A stretch of 64,000 nucleotides of DNA from JAIEOG01 sp964519985 (lineage in GTDB: Bacteria > Bdellovibrionota > FAC87 > UBA2466). The position numbers were made by a program, and so were the translations under genes. Below the pieces are notes generated by a model. The model worked only from the letters and a program-made list of their open reading frames with translations. It was not told where the DNA came from and ran no database searches. The DNA lies in assembly GCA_964519985.1 (NCBI GenBank), contig CAZFMF010000006.1, forward strand, positions 47,688 to 111,687, written 5' to 3'. This document shows positions 39,834 through 47,357 of this stretch, piece after piece (position 1 is the stretch's first letter; every line of letters begins with the position of its first letter).

Positions 39834-42119
39834 GTGCGCAATCGGATATGGGCCGCTCATTTTCTCTGGGTAACGCTATGCATTGTTGCCTACCTTCTTT
39901 CTGAGCTCAGCATGCGCACCGCCCTGCCGGAGATCTTCAGTTTCTTGTCGCGCGTGCCTAACGCCATGCGCGATACCAAGCTGGCGGTGAGAGGTTACCG
40001 CCCGCCCTCGTCCAAGATCGTGATCGTCGATATTGATAATGCCTCCCTTGAACAAATCGGGCGTTGGCCGTGGCGTCGCGACTATATCGCGCAGTTGGTC
40101 GAAGAAATTTTCGCCAAGGGGGCCCGGGGAGTCGCCCTCGATATCCTCTTCTCCGATCCGCAAGTGAGTGTTCCGGAGGAACTTCAAGAGATCTTGAAAC
40201 AGAAGCAGCTCGCCGGACTGCTTTCGCCGTTCGATTTCGATCGACAGCTGGCGGCCACGTTGCGAAAGCACCGAGAATCGGTGGTTACCGCATGGATGAG
40301 TAATGCGGTTTGCCGGCCCGCGCAATCCCGGCCGGAGGACTGTCCCGTTTTGAATCCCGCGGCGTTAGCCTCGCTGCCCGAGGGGTTTGATCGTTTTGCG
40401 CTGAAACACGTGGAAAACCAGTCGAGCTTCGCACCCGATCACACTCCGTTGCGGACTGCGATCACGGTGGCGGCGAATATTCCCGAGATCGGGGCGGCCG
40501 TGAATCACTCCGGCGCCGTGAATGGGGTGTTTGACTCCGACGGCTTGATCCGCCGTGTGGGCCCTTTGCTGGTGGTGAATGGTGCCTTCCATCCCTCGCT
40601 CGCTTTCCAGATGGCGATGCTCGCGCGGGGTGAAGGGGCCAAGCTTGCGCTGGACGCACGGGGGGCGGTGGCATCCCTGCACTGGGAAAAAACCGGGCGT
40701 CGCATTCCCACGACTCCGCTGGGTCTCTGGGATATCAACTTTCTCGGGCCGGAGCGCCATTTTCCCTATCTTTCGGCGCGCGAGCTCTTTGTCGATCCGG
40801 AAACCCCAGACGGACGGCAGATTGCCCAAGACGCGAAGGCCGTCCTCGATGGGGCTTGGGTTTTCTTGGGCGTTTCCGCGTTGGCGGTGGGAGATTTGGT
40901 GGCCACGCCTTACGAACCCGTGCATCCCGGGGTGGAAGTGCACGCCACCGTGATGGAGAATCTGCTCACGGATTCTTTATTGGATACGGGCAACCGGCTG
41001 ACCGCGGTTCTGCTTCTCCTATGGATGCTTATCGCCGGGGCGGCGATCGCTTGGATCGGCCAGAAATGGGAGGCGGTCCCGGCGCTCGGCACTTCGGCCA
41101 TGGTTTTGGGGCTCAGCGCGCTCGTCGATTTCCGGGGCCTATTCCACTCGGGTTTCGATCTCAATTCAGGATTTTGGTACATCCAAATGATCGGCGGCCT
41201 CGCGATCACGGTGGTGGGGCGTTACATGATGGAGCAAAAGGACAAGAAGTTCGTCCGCAGCGCGTTCTCCAAGTACGTTTCGCCCGCGGTGGTCGACGAT
41301 ATCATTAAGAATCCCAAACGCCTTTCCCTGGGGGGCCGCCGGGAAACGCTCACGATCCTCTTCAGTGATATCCGCGGATTCACGACGCTGGCCGAAAAAC
41401 TCGACGCCCGGCGTTTGAGCGAGTTCCTGAATGACTACCTCGGCATGCAGACGGAAGTGCTCTTCGAGCACGGGGGAACGTTGGACAAATACATCGGCGA
41501 TGCGGTGATGGCGTTTTGGGGCGCGCCCTTGGGACAAGCGGATCACGCCGAGCGCGCGTGTCGCGCGGCGATCGCGATGGCGCAGAAGCTGGAAGAAAAC
41601 CGCGCGCGGTTTCTCGCCCAGTACGGCATCACCGTGAATATGGGGATTGGGCTGCACACCGGCGAAGTGAGTGTGGGAAATATGGGTTCGGCGCGTAGCT
41701 TTAGCTATACGGTGATCGGCGACGCCGTGAATTTGGCGTCCCGTTTGGAAGGGGCGACGAAATATTTCGGCGCCGAAATCCTAACCACCCGCACGACGCT
41801 AGAAGCGGTCAGTGCCTCGGGCGGTTCGGTGCCGCCCCACCGATCGCTGGCCGAGGTGAAGGTAAAGGGCAAAAACCAAGTGGTCTCGGTGGCGGAGCTT
41901 TTGCGCAGCGAAAAAGATCCTTTGGCCCTGGGTAAATTCCAACAGGGGTTAAGCTACTACTTCCAACGCGACTTCAAAAAAGCCCTCGCCTGCTTCGCCG
42001 CCGCCCACAAAGCCCTCGGCGACGGCTCCTCACAACGGTACATGGAACTCTGCGAACGTTACCTCAAAGAAGCCCCACCCACCGATTGGGATGGGACTTG
42101 GTCGCTGACCGAGAAGTAA
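39834..42119 (+). CDS. CHASE2-domain class III adenylate cyclase
   Basis: The 761-residue membrane receptor has an N-terminal helix, a large extracytoplasmic CHASE2 domain (about 55-380: KIVIVDIDNASLEQIGRWPW; GARGVALDILFSD), three membrane helices (about 388-465) and a cyclase domain (about 500-660). Catalytic residues are complete: metal Asp512 (FSDIRG) and Asp556 (IGDAVMA), Lys552 and Asp630 for adenine selection, Asn633 and Arg637 for catalysis. It should make cAMP. A TPR-like tail of about 70 residues follows. The start is GTG 39834. Confidence 0.9.
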   Translation: MRNRIWAAHFLWVTLCIVAYLLSELSMRTALPEIFSFLSRVPNAMRDTKLAVRGYRPPSSKIVIVDIDNASLEQIGRWPWRRDYIAQLVEEIFAKGARGVALDILFSDPQVSVPEELQEILKQKQLAGLLSPFDFDRQLAATLRKHRESVVTAWMSNAVCRPAQSRPEDCPVLNPAALASLPEGFDRFALKHVENQSSFAPDHTPLRTAITVAANIPEIGAAVNHSGAVNGVFDSDGLIRRVGPLLVVNGAFHPSLAFQMAMLARGEGAKLALDARGAVASLHWEKTGRRIPTTPLGLWDINFLGPERHFPYLSARELFVDPETPDGRQIAQDAKAVLDGAWVFLGVSALAVGDLVATPYEPVHPGVEVHATVMENLLTDSLLDTGNRLTAVLLLLWMLIAGAAIAWIGQKWEAVPALGTSAMVLGLSALVDFRGLFHSGFDLNSGFWYIQMIGGLAITVVGRYMMEQKDKKFVRSAFSKYVSPAVVDDIIKNPKRLSLGGRRETLTILFSDIRGFTTLAEKLDARRLSEFLNDYLGMQTEVLFEHGGTLDKYIGDAVMAFWGAPLGQADHAERACRAAIAMAQKLEENRARFLAQYGITVNMGIGLHTGEVSVGNMGSARSFSYTVIGDAVNLASRLEGATKYFGAEILTTRTTLEAVSASGGSVPPHRSLAEVKVKGKNQVVSVAELLRSEKDPLALGKFQQGLSYYFQRDFKKALACFAAAHKALGDGSSQRYMELCERYLKEAPPTDWDGTWSLTEK

Positions 42120-42165
42120 CTGGGCGATCCCGAATTTCTAACGCAACACCTTCTAATTTGGAGCA

Positions 42166-42218
42166 ATCGCCGCCCCGCTCGCCCGGCCGAAGTCTGGCCG
42201 GGCGAGCGGGGCGGCGAT
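42166..42218. terminator. 23-bp perfect hairpin between convergent genes
   Basis: The arms 42166-42188 and 42196-42218 pair over 23 bp without mismatch, with loop GAAGTCT. The stem is almost all G-C. There is no T-run on either side. It lies between the convergent cyclase and peroxidase genes and probably protects or ends both transcripts. Confidence 0.6.
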
Positions 42219-42227
42219 GGTCCAGAC

Positions 42228-42779
42228 TTAACCCTTCTTGGGCAAACGCGCGACAATGTCTTTTTCGAGCTGCGAGTCCAAGGGCGTGACTTTGGATTTG
42301 TAGCGCCCGACCACTTCGCCTTTTTCATTCACGAGAAATTTTTCGAAGTTCCAATCCACTTCACCCTTGAGCGGGGCGTTCTCCACCAGGAATTTATAAA
42401 CGGGCTGTTTGGATTCGCCCTTCACATCGCCCTTGGCGAACATTGGAAACTTCACTTTGAACTTCCTTTCGCAGAACGTCTTGATCTCGGCATTCGAACC
42501 GGGTTCCTGGGCGCCGAACTGATTGCTCGGAAAGCCCAGAATGACCAGACCCTGTTTTTGGTATTTTTCGTACAGCGCTTGAAGATCTTTGTATTGCGAC
42601 GTGTACCCACATTCCGAGGCGGTATTCACGACGAGCGTCAGTTTGCCGGCATAACGAGAGAGGGGGATTTCTTTATCGCCGATCTCGTCGATCGCCTTGG
42701 CTTTCAACGCGTAAAAACCTTCCGCCGCCCAAAGCGCGGGGGCGAAAAAAGACAGACTGAGCAAAGCTAAGTGTTTCAT
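42228..42779 (-). CDS. periplasmic glutathione peroxidase-family enzyme
   Basis: This thiol peroxidase reduces hydroperoxides. The 183-residue protein has a signal peptide (LLSLSFFAPALWA), the peroxidatic Cys57 (VNTASECGYT), Gln87 in LGFPSNQFGAQEPG and the WNFEKFLV block. Cys103 may act as resolving Cys, as in thioredoxin-dependent members. Most bacterial relatives are cytosolic, so export is notable. Confidence 0.9.
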   Translation of the reverse strand: MKHLALLSLSFFAPALWAAEGFYALKAKAIDEIGDKEIPLSRYAGKLTLVVNTASECGYTSQYKDLQALYEKYQKQGLVILGFPSNQFGAQEPGSNAEIKTFCERKFKVKFPMFAKGDVKGESKQPVYKFLVENAPLKGEVDWNFEKFLVNEKGEVVGRYKSKVTPLDSQLEKDIVARLPKKG

Positions 42780-42798
42780 GAGACCTCCACCGGCATTC

Positions 42799-42827
42799 TG
42801 TCATTGCGAACGCAGTGAAGCAATCTT
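42799..42827 (+). repeat. dispersed repeat, short form
   Basis: TGTCATTGCGAACGCAGTGA followed by AGCAATC differs from the fliO copy at 6673 at one base in the shared core. It lies just upstream of the peroxidase gene. Confidence 0.8.
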
Positions 42828-42872
42828 GATGCACGAGCGACCGAACACGCGGTCCAACTTCCCATTTTGATA

Positions 42873-42894
42873 CCACTGTTCCTGGGAACAGTGG
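42873..42894. promoter_or_regulatory. 22-bp palindrome
   Basis: CCACTGTTCC-TG-GGAACAGTGG is a perfect palindrome with 10-bp arms, 28 bp after the end of the minus-strand gene at 42923. It could be a regulator's operator for the peroxidase or a 3' hairpin for the upstream operon. Confidence 0.5.
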
Positions 42895-42922
42895 TCGAGG
42901 GGACCATAAAGAAGATCAGCCT

Positions 42923-43780
42923 CTATTCGCCGTCTAAGAGCTTAGCGGCTCGCGCGCCGCGGCTCTCGGCTTGCGTATCGGCTCGTTTTTGGGCGTTCAC
43001 GCTAGGCGTTTCTTCGGCCGAATCGGCGGGAAGTTGTTTTTCTATGCGTGTTTCCGGGGGCGGTTTTGAAAAATAGGTGTGACCGAACCAGCCGCCGATG
43101 CCCATGACCAGTGCGGTGTAGCTCACAATCAGGGCGCCGCAGCCAAGGAAGACGCGTCGCCCACTGGCTTGAAGGCTCCAATTGCGTGAGATATCGGCCC
43201 CGACCCCGCGACGGGTTTCCCGCGCATTCGCAAATGCGGTTTTCTGAGCATGGGCCCCGAATCCCGTGATCCCTTGCCCTTCAAGGTAAACATCAAAGAA
43301 ATGGGTGTGGCTGGGCGGGTTCGGGCTATTAAAGTCCGGATGTCCTTCCAACCAATCTTCAAAACCCTCCATGATACTCAAGTGAGTCATTCCAGAATTC
43401 TTACCCGTCAGGGAAAATGTGACTTCCGGAGAGCCATCGGGGTTCGCCCGGATCTTGACCCCCTTATTCCGAATGGCGTGAAGCAGGGCGATGTAGAGTC
43501 GAAAGAGGACCTCGTTCTTAAAAATATCGTGAATATGGCGCGCAGCCCGCAGGTGATCCCCATACTCGGGACTACGCCCAATCAACGGAGAGTTTTCCAT
43601 CCGTTCGATAAAAGCGTTCACCTCGTTGACGACCCGTTCGTGCGCACCGACCTCTCCGTACACCGGTTCGTTCACTCGGGCCAAACGGAAGATATTATTG
43701 CCGTCCGCATTCAGTTCGTCATCGATACCGGCGAAGGCGGGCAGCGCCAGAAGGGCCACCAAACCAATGAGGCGTATCAT
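42923..43780 (-). CDS. membrane-anchored periplasmic protein of unknown function
   Basis: The 285-residue protein has a signal peptide (LIGLVALLALPAFA), a helical periplasmic domain of about 180 residues with several His (HTHFFDVYLEG, HIHDIF), a membrane helix at about 211-232 (VFLGCGALIVSYTALVMGIGG) and a charged cytoplasmic tail. No family is recognised. It overlaps the upstream 801-residue lipoprotein gene by four bases and is the last gene of a three-gene operon. Confidence 0.6.
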   Translation of the reverse strand: MIRLIGLVALLALPAFAGIDDELNADGNNIFRLARVNEPVYGEVGAHERVVNEVNAFIERMENSPLIGRSPEYGDHLRAARHIHDIFKNEVLFRLYIALLHAIRNKGVKIRANPDGSPEVTFSLTGKNSGMTHLSIMEGFEDWLEGHPDFNSPNPPSHTHFFDVYLEGQGITGFGAHAQKTAFANARETRRGVGADISRNWSLQASGRRVFLGCGALIVSYTALVMGIGGWFGHTYFSKPPPETRIEKQLPADSAEETPSVNAQKRADTQAESRGARAAKLLDGE

Positions 43781-46182
43781 GCTTCACCTTCTGATTTCAT
43801 AAATGCCAGGCATTGCGCGCCCACGGGACTCGCGTCCAATTGAGATTCGAACTTGTCCGACTGCTTAACAAATTCCGCGTGGTCCCAGCGGCGTGCCGCG
43901 CCTTCGTAGAAGCAACGACAATAGCGCATGCTCTGGGCTTCCGCTTGACTCGCGTTCTTAGCCTCGCGCTTAAACCCGTCGCGACAAAGTTCCGTATAAC
44001 GGGCGATCTGCGGCTCATTCCATTTCAAAGACGAAGACGTGCGCAGGCTCAAAACGCCGGGAAAAATCCCACCATCGCGCGTCAGCCGCGCAATTTGGGG
44101 CGGGGTATAGAAAACACCCCCGGCCAGCGTGTTCACGCCGTCGAAGAACGGGGAAATCTTTTTGAAAAAATAGCCGCGCGTTTCATCCGCGATCGCCTTT
44201 TTGAAGAAGGAGTAAGTCTCTTGCCCGCGCACTAACTTTGTCCACCCCCGTTCGCGGGGATCCTTCGGATCGCTATGTGCCGAGTGAACCGCATTCCAGC
44301 GGTCACGCAATGAGAACCAGCTTTCTTCCACGCCCCCTTCGGGTTTGTAGGGTTGAGCGCAGAACAGGAAGCTGGGAATCGGCCGAGATTGGCTTTGCGT
44401 CACCGCAAGCAAAAAGCGCAACGGCCGCACCAGCACGCAACGGCGCAGTTTCAAATCAAGGTTGAGAACGATTTCTTCTTGGCTGAGCATCACCTGCTCT
44501 TGCACCGTCATGCGCGCGCGTTCCTGATCGGCTACCGCCGATTCTTTGATGGAGTACCATTCCCATTCTTTATTGTAGGAACCTTGGACCCCGCCCCCGG
44601 TACCTAAGATGTCGTACATGAGTTTAAACACCGCTCCGAAAACCGCATGGTCCGAAGTTTTGTCGGCTTCTATCTTGCGATGGGTGAGGCCTTTCTCAGT
44701 GAGGTAGGCGGCATTGAGCGGCACAAACGGATTATTGACCTCAATGACTTCCGGGACCTTATTCAGGACGCTATCGACGAGAGTGTATTGCGACAGATGG
44801 AAAAAGTCTTCGGGGTGCGATTGGCACTGCGCGCGCTCCGATTCACCGAAGGAAGGCGCACGAAGGCAAAACGGTTGTAATGTCTGGTGGGTGTGGCGGG
44901 TTAGATCCCCGGCATCCGCTTCCAGAAGCTCCGCAATCCCCTTGAAGGCGAGCGGCATCGGCGGATCCGATTGCATCCAACCGTTCCAGCTGAGCCAACC
45001 CTCGGGCGGCGTCTCCCCGAGTTGTACGGGGACTACCGGGCCGTAGCCGCGCCAATACTTGGCCAGCATCTCGGTGGGAGAGCCGTCGAACTCCATTCGC
45101 GTGGTGTACGAAATGCCACCGGCGACTTCGACCTTTTGCGGGTTGAGGGGAAGGGCCGGGACAAAACCTAGGGCCTGGTCGGCCGCGATCGTTTGCCCAC
45201 TCGTGGTGTCATTGCCATTGGGATTCGCCACAAAGGCGGCGGTCAAGAGTCCCGGGTTCACTTCTTCGTCAAGCGCGCGCAGACTCAAATGCAAACGGGT
45301 GCGCGAGTCCAAGCGGGGCTGGTCCGTAAAACCGACCGAAAAAACGAGCGTCGTGTTGATTTCGCCGGCGGCGTCGACCTGTACCGGAATTTCAAAGGCC
45401 GATAGAAAGGCCGGAGCATCGGGCGCGCGGGAAATCGCATCGGAAAGCGTTCCGGTCAACATCAGGCGGGTTCCTGGCCGCAGCGGCTGGGGCGGGGGGA
45501 CGCCCTTTGGATTGGGGCGCACGATTCCGGGTTTGAGATTCAAAGCGTAGTGACGCAGCGTAGTAAGCTGCAAATGCTCTTCGATCTCAAAGCGGCGTTC
45601 GAGGAAGACCGCGGTGTAATTGGGCAGCACGATTTTCGCCCGCACCGGCGCATCGGCAAAAACGGGTGCTCCTTGGAGTTTGGCGTCGCGGTAAAACAGA
45701 TCATCGCGTTGCCAAGGATTGAGATAAATCTCGGTCGCGCGGACGATCCCTTCGTAAGGCGCCGTTTTCGCCCGAACGAGCAGATACCGACGAAAATAGG
45801 TGGCGGGGCCTAAGTCGCGGTATTCCAACGTTCCTTGTACCGGTAAATCGCCATCGGTATTCAGAACGGCCGGCGTTCCCGCTACCCCTTCCGGCCATTC
45901 GGGCGTTTCAGAAACCAGCGTTTCGAATTCCAACCCGGTGGGAAGTTTCAGCCCGCTCAGCGGATCGCGCAATCGGACGAGGGAAGTAAATCCCACCTTC
46001 ACCGTCGCGGTATTCGGATCCGTGAGGGCTTCACCATTGAATTGCCCGCGCGAGCCGTCGGCCACGAATCCGGTCGTGCCGTCAGCGCTCATTGTGACGC
46101 CCGGAATGTTCTCAAAGGAACAAGCGGACAGACCAAGGCTCCCCGCCAAAGCGAGGAGCCGGATGGATCTACAGAAGCTCAT
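43777..46182 (-). CDS. large lipoprotein of unknown function
   Basis: The 801-residue product starts with a lipoprotein signal (LLALAGSLGLSAC, Cys about 21). The N-terminal half is beta-rich, with VQVDAAGEINTTLVFSVGF-like strands. The C-terminal part (from about 400) is mixed, with clustered cysteines (QPFCLRAPSFGESERAQCQSH; YTELCRDGF; MRYCRCFYEG) that probably form disulfides. No family is recognised. It overlaps the barrel gene upstream by 14 bases and the anchored protein downstream by four. Confidence 0.65.
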   Translation of the reverse strand: MSFCRSIRLLALAGSLGLSACSFENIPGVTMSADGTTGFVADGSRGQFNGEALTDPNTATVKVGFTSLVRLRDPLSGLKLPTGLEFETLVSETPEWPEGVAGTPAVLNTDGDLPVQGTLEYRDLGPATYFRRYLLVRAKTAPYEGIVRATEIYLNPWQRDDLFYRDAKLQGAPVFADAPVRAKIVLPNYTAVFLERRFEIEEHLQLTTLRHYALNLKPGIVRPNPKGVPPPQPLRPGTRLMLTGTLSDAISRAPDAPAFLSAFEIPVQVDAAGEINTTLVFSVGFTDQPRLDSRTRLHLSLRALDEEVNPGLLTAAFVANPNGNDTTSGQTIAADQALGFVPALPLNPQKVEVAGGISYTTRMEFDGSPTEMLAKYWRGYGPVVPVQLGETPPEGWLSWNGWMQSDPPMPLAFKGIAELLEADAGDLTRHTHQTLQPFCLRAPSFGESERAQCQSHPEDFFHLSQYTLVDSVLNKVPEVIEVNNPFVPLNAAYLTEKGLTHRKIEADKTSDHAVFGAVFKLMYDILGTGGGVQGSYNKEWEWYSIKESAVADQERARMTVQEQVMLSQEEIVLNLDLKLRRCVLVRPLRFLLAVTQSQSRPIPSFLFCAQPYKPEGGVEESWFSLRDRWNAVHSAHSDPKDPRERGWTKLVRGQETYSFFKKAIADETRGYFFKKISPFFDGVNTLAGGVFYTPPQIARLTRDGGIFPGVLSLRTSSSLKWNEPQIARYTELCRDGFKREAKNASQAEAQSMRYCRCFYEGAARRWDHAEFVKQSDKFESQLDASPVGAQCLAFMKSEGEA

Positions 46183-47281
46183 ACTGGGTGCTCAACTGAA
46201 ACTGAATCCAATCCAACTTCGACTGGAATGGGTAGGCGGCGATGACGTCCGACCGTATCCAGCGCGCCACCGCCTGGACCCCACTCGTTGGCCACTCCGC
46301 AGTTACGCTGAACCCAAAACCTTTTCGATTGTTATGTCCGAAAACACGGTCGTTGTAAAAGCCCGGAACGACATCCGACTCCATCCGGAAAAGTTCCGCG
46401 CGGGGAGTGAATTTGAAGTGGACCGAGGAGTCCCACCCGGAACCCGCCGCCAGCCGCCATCCGTCCGAACGGCCGCGCGGCGCTTGGCCATTGCGCATAA
46501 ACGTCGCTTGAAATTCCGGTTTCCATTTGCCGACGCGGCCTTTCACCCCGGCTCCGACTTCGTACCCCTGAAAGGGAAAGAGGTAGCGCGAGTCCGCGGC
46601 GCCATTGCCCACAATCGAATTGCCGAAGAACTGCGATTGTTGAGCATTCGGCGTGGGGAGATTTTGGAACAGATAGTGCGATCCCATCAAAGAGAAGCTC
46701 AGGTCTTCCGACGGCGCGTATCCCAGTCCCACGCGCTCGAGGAAAAAGCCCGGCATGCCTTGTTGCCAGCCGCCCCACGGTTGTAAAGAAGAGGTGTCCG
46801 AAGCAATGGCTTGTTCCGCTTGCAGCGCCACGCTGAAGGTTCCGAAACGGCGTTCAAAGCCCTCGTAAACCGCCGGAAAAGATTGACGCTGCAAAAGCAA
46901 AGGCGACTGCCAGCGCTGCTGGTCGATGGCCCCCGCGACGAGTTTCATCTCCGGGATGGGGGAGTAAATGACCTGGGCCTCGCGGAGTCGTTGAACCTGT
47001 TTGGGTTGGAAGTCATTGGCCCAGCGCGATCGGGCGGCACCGGTTTCAATCTGCACGCCTCCCGTCAGCTGAAAAGTCATGTCTTCGAAGAGCCGAGTGG
47101 TGAGTCCCGCTTCGAGCTCCGTGCCGGCAATGCGACTCTGCGCTTCGGTGCTCTGCGCGGCGTTTCCATAAAGCGAAAGCCCCAAGCGAAGCTTCGAGTC
47201 GGCCGGGAAGGGCGCCGCCCCCGCGGCGCTGGCTACAAAAAGACCTAAGAAACCCAAGGACTTAAGCTGGTGTGTTTTCAT
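46169..47281 (-). CDS. probable outer-membrane beta-barrel protein
   Basis: The 370-residue protein has a signal peptide (LGFLGLFVASAAGA) and alternating polar/aromatic strands throughout, ending in WIQFQLSTQYELL. The composition (Gly, Trp, Phe, Gln; few Cys) is that of an outer-membrane porin-like barrel. I start at ATG 47281; an upstream start at 47305 is in frame but breaks the signal peptide. It is the first gene of the three-gene envelope operon and may be its outer-membrane component. Confidence 0.65.
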   Translation of the reverse strand: MKTHQLKSLGFLGLFVASAAGAAPFPADSKLRLGLSLYGNAAQSTEAQSRIAGTELEAGLTTRLFEDMTFQLTGGVQIETGAARSRWANDFQPKQVQRLREAQVIYSPIPEMKLVAGAIDQQRWQSPLLLQRQSFPAVYEGFERRFGTFSVALQAEQAIASDTSSLQPWGGWQQGMPGFFLERVGLGYAPSEDLSFSLMGSHYLFQNLPTPNAQQSQFFGNSIVGNGAADSRYLFPFQGYEVGAGVKGRVGKWKPEFQATFMRNGQAPRGRSDGWRLAAGSGWDSSVHFKFTPRAELFRMESDVVPGFYNDRVFGHNNRKGFGFSVTAEWPTSGVQAVARWIRSDVIAAYPFQSKLDWIQFQLSTQYELL

Positions 47282-47357
47282 GGCCGCGAATATAGACCAG
47301 GCCAAGACAAAAGACTTTTAGCGTTCTTTTAGGCTTTTCTTGGGTTGTATCAGGGTC

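Noticed and set aside
4511..42827. CRISPR array made of the GTCATTGCGAG repeats
   Set aside because: Copies are kilobases apart, in both orientations and of different lengths; there are no regular spacers and no cas genes.
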